A stretch of DNA of 64,000 nucleotides from Bacteroides acidifaciens (GTDB taxonomy: Bacteria > Bacteroidota > Bacteroidia > Bacteroidales > Bacteroidaceae). The stretch's first letter is position 1. Every line of letters begins with the position of its first letter. Below are positions 60,554 to 64,000 of the stretch, piece after piece. The notes beneath the pieces are model-generated. The model saw nothing but the letters and a program-made list of their open reading frames with translations. It was not told where the DNA came from and ran no database searches. The stretch spans positions 1,798,001 through 1,862,000 of the forward strand of contig NZ_CAEUHO010000001.1 of the NCBI RefSeq assembly GCF_903181435.1, read 5' to 3'. Made by a program: the position numbers and the translations under genes.

Positions 60554-61178
60554 GGCGAACGTCTTTTATATCAATTACATTGGATTTACTTATTTTCCCG
60601 GTTTTGTACGACTTCATGTGCTGCATGTCCAGCCTTTCACGAAGCCAGTTGCTATCTACCTCATTACTTGAGGTGATGATAAACAACTCATGTTTTTCGT
60701 CATACTTTGGAATGAGAGGATAAATGGCTGTATCATCCGTGATGGCATCAAAGCGCTCTTTAAATTCATCCTCTTTCTTCTCCGGAGCAAATTCGATGCC
60801 CCAGTCTTGGAGTTCCGCCTTATTCCACTCGTTTTCCATAACGTCCAAATCATTCTCACCAAAATTGACATTATCTTTAGTGGCATATTCCCTCAACTTC
60901 TTAACGGGGATATCAGGTGCCAGAATTTTACAAGGCAGTTCTTTATAACCTAACTCCTTGCAAGCTCGCAAACGTAAATTACCACAAACAACAATATATC
61001 TGCCATCATTGTAGGGAAAAACTATAAGTTCCCGAAGCTCAAGCATCTCTGGCGAATCCTGAATGCTTTTCTTCATCGCTTCAAAGCGGTAATCACGAAA
61101 AAAACGTGGATTTTTCGGCAATCCCGTGAGCTGCCCCTTATTAAAATCAAGTAGGCAGACTTGAATAATCTCTGTCAT
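60522..61178 (-). CDS. ParB-N-domain protein
   Basis: A 218-aa protein. The ParB/sulfiredoxin N-terminal fold shows at LTGLPKNPRFFRDYRFEAMKKSIQDS, RELIVFPYNDGRYIVVCGNLRLRACKELGYKELPCKIL. It lacks a clear HTH. In phages such ParB-N proteins often are DNA-modification cofactors or CTP/ATP-using enzymes, and this one precedes the glycosyltransferase with overlap. Confidence 0.75.
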   Translation of the reverse strand: MTEIIQVCLLDFNKGQLTGLPKNPRFFRDYRFEAMKKSIQDSPEMLELRELIVFPYNDGRYIVVCGNLRLRACKELGYKELPCKILAPDIPVKKLREYATKDNVNFGENDLDVMENEWNKAELQDWGIEFAPEKKEDEFKERFDAITDDTAIYPLIPKYDEKHELFIITSSNEVDSNWLRERLDMQHMKSYKTGKISKSNVIDIKDVRHALQDSNTKS

Positions 61179-61238
61179 AACTAACTATATTAAAATCAAC
61201 AACACAAAATCAACAACACAAACAGTCAGTAACAACAC

Positions 61239-61532
61239 CTAATCATTTTTTCTATCATCGAACTCTATCTTATCTTTGATAAGCTGTTCAATGTCCTCAC
61301 AACCAAATCTTTTTAAATAGGCAACAAGGTAAATTATCATCTCGGCTGCCAATTCTTCATCTTCCGAATATTTAGGAAGATTATCACTCCTATATTTAGA
61401 AGCAATATCGAATTTTCTCCAAACGGCTTCAATTCTTATGCTAAACGCTTTTCTTGAGCTATGCTCATTCATCTTAAAGCGCTTCCTCATGATATTCAAG
61501 CATCTCTGGGCAAACCTATTCAATGTTATCAT
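61239..61532 (-). CDS. Small MazG-like / all-alpha NTP-pyrophosphatase-like protein
   Basis: A 97-aa helical protein. YSEDEELAAEMIIYLVAYLKRFGCEDIEQLIKDKIEFDDRK resembles the EEExxD...Kxx.N.R end of MazG-like nucleotide pyrophosphatases. Only half a domain, so tentative. May trim nucleotide pools for modified DNA. Confidence 0.45.
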   Translation of the reverse strand: MITLNRFAQRCLNIMRKRFKMNEHSSRKAFSIRIEAVWRKFDIASKYRSDNLPKYSEDEELAAEMIIYLVAYLKRFGCEDIEQLIKDKIEFDDRKND

Positions 61533-61642
61533 ATCGATCGGGTTAAATTGTTAGACTATGAATAATCTCACACGATTCTATTAGGTTGGTCTCTGATGCG
61601 AAACCAATGAACATATTCTTTATATATCAGCATACTAATTAT

Positions 61643-62080
61643 TTATTTTGAGGGGTCTGTTGTATCTAAATATTTCCTGTACTCTAATTCAGTCTTAGCA
61701 AGATTGATTACGGTATTAACCCCTTGGAAAACTTGTTTTGCTTGGCTCACTTTACTAGGATCTTCTTTCACATCCTTTATTTGTTGAAGAACCAAATTCC
61801 TCAAATCTTGTAAAATGGTAGGGTTCACTGTAGACACCTTATTCAACCGTTCATTAGCTAACACGACAACTGTATTTGTTATTGGCCGGAAACGGTTCAA
61901 TTTGGAAGCCAAATCAAACATACTAAATACCAACACTTTGCCATTATTCAAGTATATCTCAACTTCGGTACCATCATCACCAGTACCGTCACAGTAATTA
62001 AGAATTACAACTTCTTCATTCTGATAAAGGAATGGTTTATTAACCATTTCTTTCAATCTATCTATTGCTCCATCAGTCAT
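61643..62080 (-). CDS. Hypothetical protein, 145 aa
   Basis: No family recognised. N-terminal beta-rich half (NEEVVILNYCDGTGDDGTEVEIYLNNGKVLVFS) and helical C-terminal half. Overlaps the HNH gene by 4 bp. Confidence 0.55.
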   Translation of the reverse strand: MTDGAIDRLKEMVNKPFLYQNEEVVILNYCDGTGDDGTEVEIYLNNGKVLVFSMFDLASKLNRFRPITNTVVVLANERLNKVSTVNPTILQDLRNLVLQQIKDVKEDPSKVSQAKQVFQGVNTVINLAKTELEYRKYLDTTDPSK

Positions 62081-62841
62081 GATTCATTCTTTTTCGTTAC
62101 TTTATTAATTTGTCTATTCAAAGCTCCTTTTAGCTTGATTAGGTACTGAACATCTTCCGGATATCGGGCATACAAAGAATTCTCTTTTTTTAATTGTTCA
62201 GAACGACTAATCATGTAAAGGTTCTCAATGGAAACGTTTTGCCTGTTGCCATCCTTAAACTGAATATTATAACCAGGAGGGATTTCTCCATTATGCTCAA
62301 CCCATACAAGCCGATGTTTAAGTTCAAAGACATTCGGTTCAGCAGTTTTCACTTCAATGTAACCGTCACGAGTTATGCGTTCATAACCGACTGGTTTATG
62401 ATTTTTGGGGATATGTCCTTTCTTAAATCGAGTAGCTTTCGTTTTTGCCAATTGTTCCTCTGACATATATTCCGTTTGCTTACGTCCCTTGTTCATCGGT
62501 TGGTGGCCTTTGGGAAAGAAACTTTTAGAAGCGCATTGAAATTTAAACTCTTTAGATTTAAAGAGCCGTAATTTAAATGCAATTCTATTTACAGCAGAAT
62601 AAGTGGTACCTAATATCTGTGCTATTTCCTCATTAGTATGATTGGAATATAACTTTTTCAATTTATCAAGCCTCTCACTATTCCAAAACGAGATTCTCGG
62701 AGAGCGCCTAAGTTTTCGAATCAAGGCCTTTGTTTTAACAGCACTAAGTGTTTTATCAAGACGCCTAGCAAGTTCTTTTAAATCAGCAGTCGGGTACTCA
62801 CTGTCAAGTATAGCAAGTTGTTCGTCAGTCCACGTTTTCAT
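62077..62841 (-). CDS. HNH endonuclease with N-terminal helix-turn-helix repeats
   Basis: A 254-aa protein. Two SANT/HTH-like repeats (WTDEQLAILDSEYPTADLKELARRLDKTLSAVKTKALIRKL and WNSERLDKLKKLYSNHTNEEIAQILGTTYSAVNRIAFKLRL) precede an HNH_3 domain (KHRLVWVEHNGEIPPGYNIQFKDGNRQNVSIENL). Its catalytic first His position reads NIQFKDGN instead of VHHIDGN, so nuclease activity is doubtful. A free-standing homing-nuclease type. Confidence 0.78.
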   Translation of the reverse strand: MKTWTDEQLAILDSEYPTADLKELARRLDKTLSAVKTKALIRKLRRSPRISFWNSERLDKLKKLYSNHTNEEIAQILGTTYSAVNRIAFKLRLFKSKEFKFQCASKSFFPKGHQPMNKGRKQTEYMSEEQLAKTKATRFKKGHIPKNHKPVGYERITRDGYIEVKTAEPNVFELKHRLVWVEHNGEIPPGYNIQFKDGNRQNVSIENLYMISRSEQLKKENSLYARYPEDVQYLIKLKGALNRQINKVTKKNES

Positions 62842-62868
62842 AAGTGCGTCAATAAAGAGAGGAAACCA

Positions 62869-64000
62869 CTAGGCTTCCTCTGTGTTATCGTTATTTAGTT
62901 CTTTCAGTCTTTCTTTGAGCTTCTTTTCTTTCTTATCATATGAATCCGCAAGTTTCTTAGAGAGCGCTTTGAAATCATCCGGATATTGTTCTGCAAAAAG
63001 GATTTTCTGACACTTTTGCAAATAGGAGTAGAAATTCACATTATTCGATGATAAGCATTCAGCAATAAAGGCTCTATACCATTGGTGTCGGTCAGCTTGG
63101 TTGTTCTTGACATAATTTACAAAATCACTCTCACCATTCCATTTTTTTAAATTCAGTTTTTCAAGATAAGTACTGCTACAACCGCTAAGAACCAGCACAT
63201 CAAAAACAAGTTGTTCATTTTCAGAGAATTCTTTTGTTCTCTGATAATATGTTTTCTCTTGCGCCCACTTGCGCATTTCTTCAGCAGACTTCTCCTTGAC
63301 TATATCCTTCGCTCTTTTTAATTGGGCGTTTATTTTTTCCCTTTCTATCTCTTTTAGATCGGCAACGGCGGAAGTAGAGGAAGCCGTTTCTTTTCTAACA
63401 TAATAGAAACTAACGTTAAATTCGGGAGAATAATGTCCAAAAAATGAAAGACAACGATAAACTTCTCCATCTTCAAGCATTTTCAAAGTGCGTTCATCAT
63501 CTTCTGAATACCAGCACTTACATCTAAAGATTTCATCAGGATCAACTATTTCAAATCCAAGTTGTTTAACAGCTTCCAAAGTTTTTTCATAGAAAACCTT
63601 TCTATCTTCTCCCCAATATGTATCGGGACGTCTAGCGATAATTACTGTTTTTCCAAATGAAAGAGGTTCGCCAACTTTAACAAGATGTTCATATTCTAGT
63701 TGAATTTTCCGCGTCACATAAGCAATCTGTTTTTTCTCATAGCAAGCAGCATTGATACATCTAGCATCCTTACTATTCATTTCATAGAACAAACAACCAT
63801 GATTACACGTATTATTCTCACATTGAGAACATGATTTAATATCAGTATTTTCCCAATTATCGGAATCATCTTTAATCCAAGGTGCGTTACCAAGCTCCAT
63901 GAAAGAATTACTCACAAATTCTCGAATCATAGCAGTAGTACATTGTTCTTCCTCCTCCTCATGAAACTCTTTTTGAGTATCTTCATCCAATTTAGAAAGA
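62869..64000 (-). CDS. ParB/RepB-like partition-type protein (5' end outside window)
   Basis: The frame is open to the window edge (SKLDEDTQKEF before the listed TTG), so the N-terminal ParB domain is outside. The seen 373-plus residues include a Cys cluster (SCSQCENNTCNHGCLFYEMNSKDARCINAACYEKKQIAYV) as in large Bacteroides ParB-like proteins, and a long helical C-terminal region. Probably phage genome partition or replication; the family call rests on this tail only. Confidence 0.6.
   Translation of the reverse strand, partial: LSKLDEDTQKEFHEEEEEQCTTAMIREFVSNSFMELGNAPWIKDDSDNWENTDIKSCSQCENNTCNHGCLFYEMNSKDARCINAACYEKKQIAYVTRKIQLEYEHLVKVGEPLSFGKTVIIARRPDTYWGEDRKVFYEKTLEAVKQLGFEIVDPDEIFRCKCWYSEDDERTLKMLEDGEVYRCLSFFGHYSPEFNVSFYYVRKETASSTSAVADLKEIEREKINAQLKRAKDIVKEKSAEEMRKWAQEKTYYQRTKEFSENEQLVFDVLVLSGCSSTYLEKLNLKKWNGESDFVNYVKNNQADRHQWYRAFIAECLSSNNVNFYSYLQKCQKILFAEQYPDDFKALSKKLADSYDKKEKKLKERLKELNNDNTEEA

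Larger units (their letters stand above)
21196..64000. mobile_element. Integrated siphovirus-type prophage (right end outside window)
   Basis: The block is continuous, from the integrase at 21346 through lysis, DGR, tail, head and packaging genes to early genes at the right edge. It includes terminase, portal, HK97-type protease and capsid, tape measure, amidase and holin. The left boundary must lie between the small-RNA terminator (21193) and the integrase; attL could not be fixed because attR is not in the window. The inverted repeat TTAATTAGTAT / ATACTAATTAA (21241-21251, 21322-21332) before the integrase may be recombinase arm sites. Confidence 0.9.

Noticed and set aside
62077..62841. 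A second intein or intron endonuclease tied to an interrupted gene
   Set aside because: Neighbouring genes are intact and show no Hint blocks; it is a free-standing HNH gene.

Overview
The window is Bacteroides-like chromosome followed by a large integrated prophage. Evidence for Bacteroides: promoters of the TTTG / TAnnTTTG type (a textbook pair at 21048-21078), weak ribosome binding sites, DUF4251, DUF4492-cydAB, DUF5686 and a Bacteroides-type integrase. No rRNA or tRNA gene was seen.

Chromosomal part (1-21.2 kb): a MATE efflux pump cut by the window edge; an OmpA-like lipoprotein overlapping mtgA; an ECF sigma factor; DUF4251; a TRIC-type channel; a WecB-like epimerase with two active-site residues changed; a 22-bp-period array of small palindromes; a DUF5686 outer-membrane protein; rarA; a D-2-hydroxyacid dehydrogenase; DUF4492-cydA-cydB (cytochrome bd oxidase); and a tolC-macA-macB(ATPase)-macB(permease)-histidine kinase-LytTR regulator operon. 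A small-RNA-like transcript with strong promoter and terminator (about 21085-21193) sits at the chromosome/prophage border.

Prophage (about 21.2 kb to beyond 64 kb): an integrase on + and nearly everything else on -. Reading in transcription order from the right edge: ParB-like proteins, HNH nuclease, a TET/JBP-type glycosyltransferase candidate, a RarA C-terminal-like protein, a PAPS-reductase-like protein, a second tyrosine recombinase, a methylase-fold protein, ASCH protein, SDR and phosphoribosyltransferase. Next come terminase small and large subunits, portal, protease, capsid, connectors, tail tube, tape measure, a phage sigma factor, HicAB, and a tail gene cut by an IS21-family element. 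Then follows a complete diversity-generating retroelement (target with VR, Avd, TR, reverse transcriptase), holin, amidase and a u-spanin-like protein. The last block is a lysogeny/cargo segment (ImmA/IrrE regulator, HARE-HTH, EcsC) beside the integrase. The right attachment site is outside the window.

Two systems stand out. (1) The large terminase carries an intein with all splicing residues, and an HNH endonuclease gene lies inside that intein in a different reading frame, with its own start and stop, while the terminase frame stays open through it. (2) The DGR shows seven TR/VR differences, all at template adenines, and its TR lies in frame inside the reverse-transcriptase ORF. The IS21 copy lacks an exact target duplication and truncates a tail gene just upstream of the DGR, so the phage may be tail-defective.
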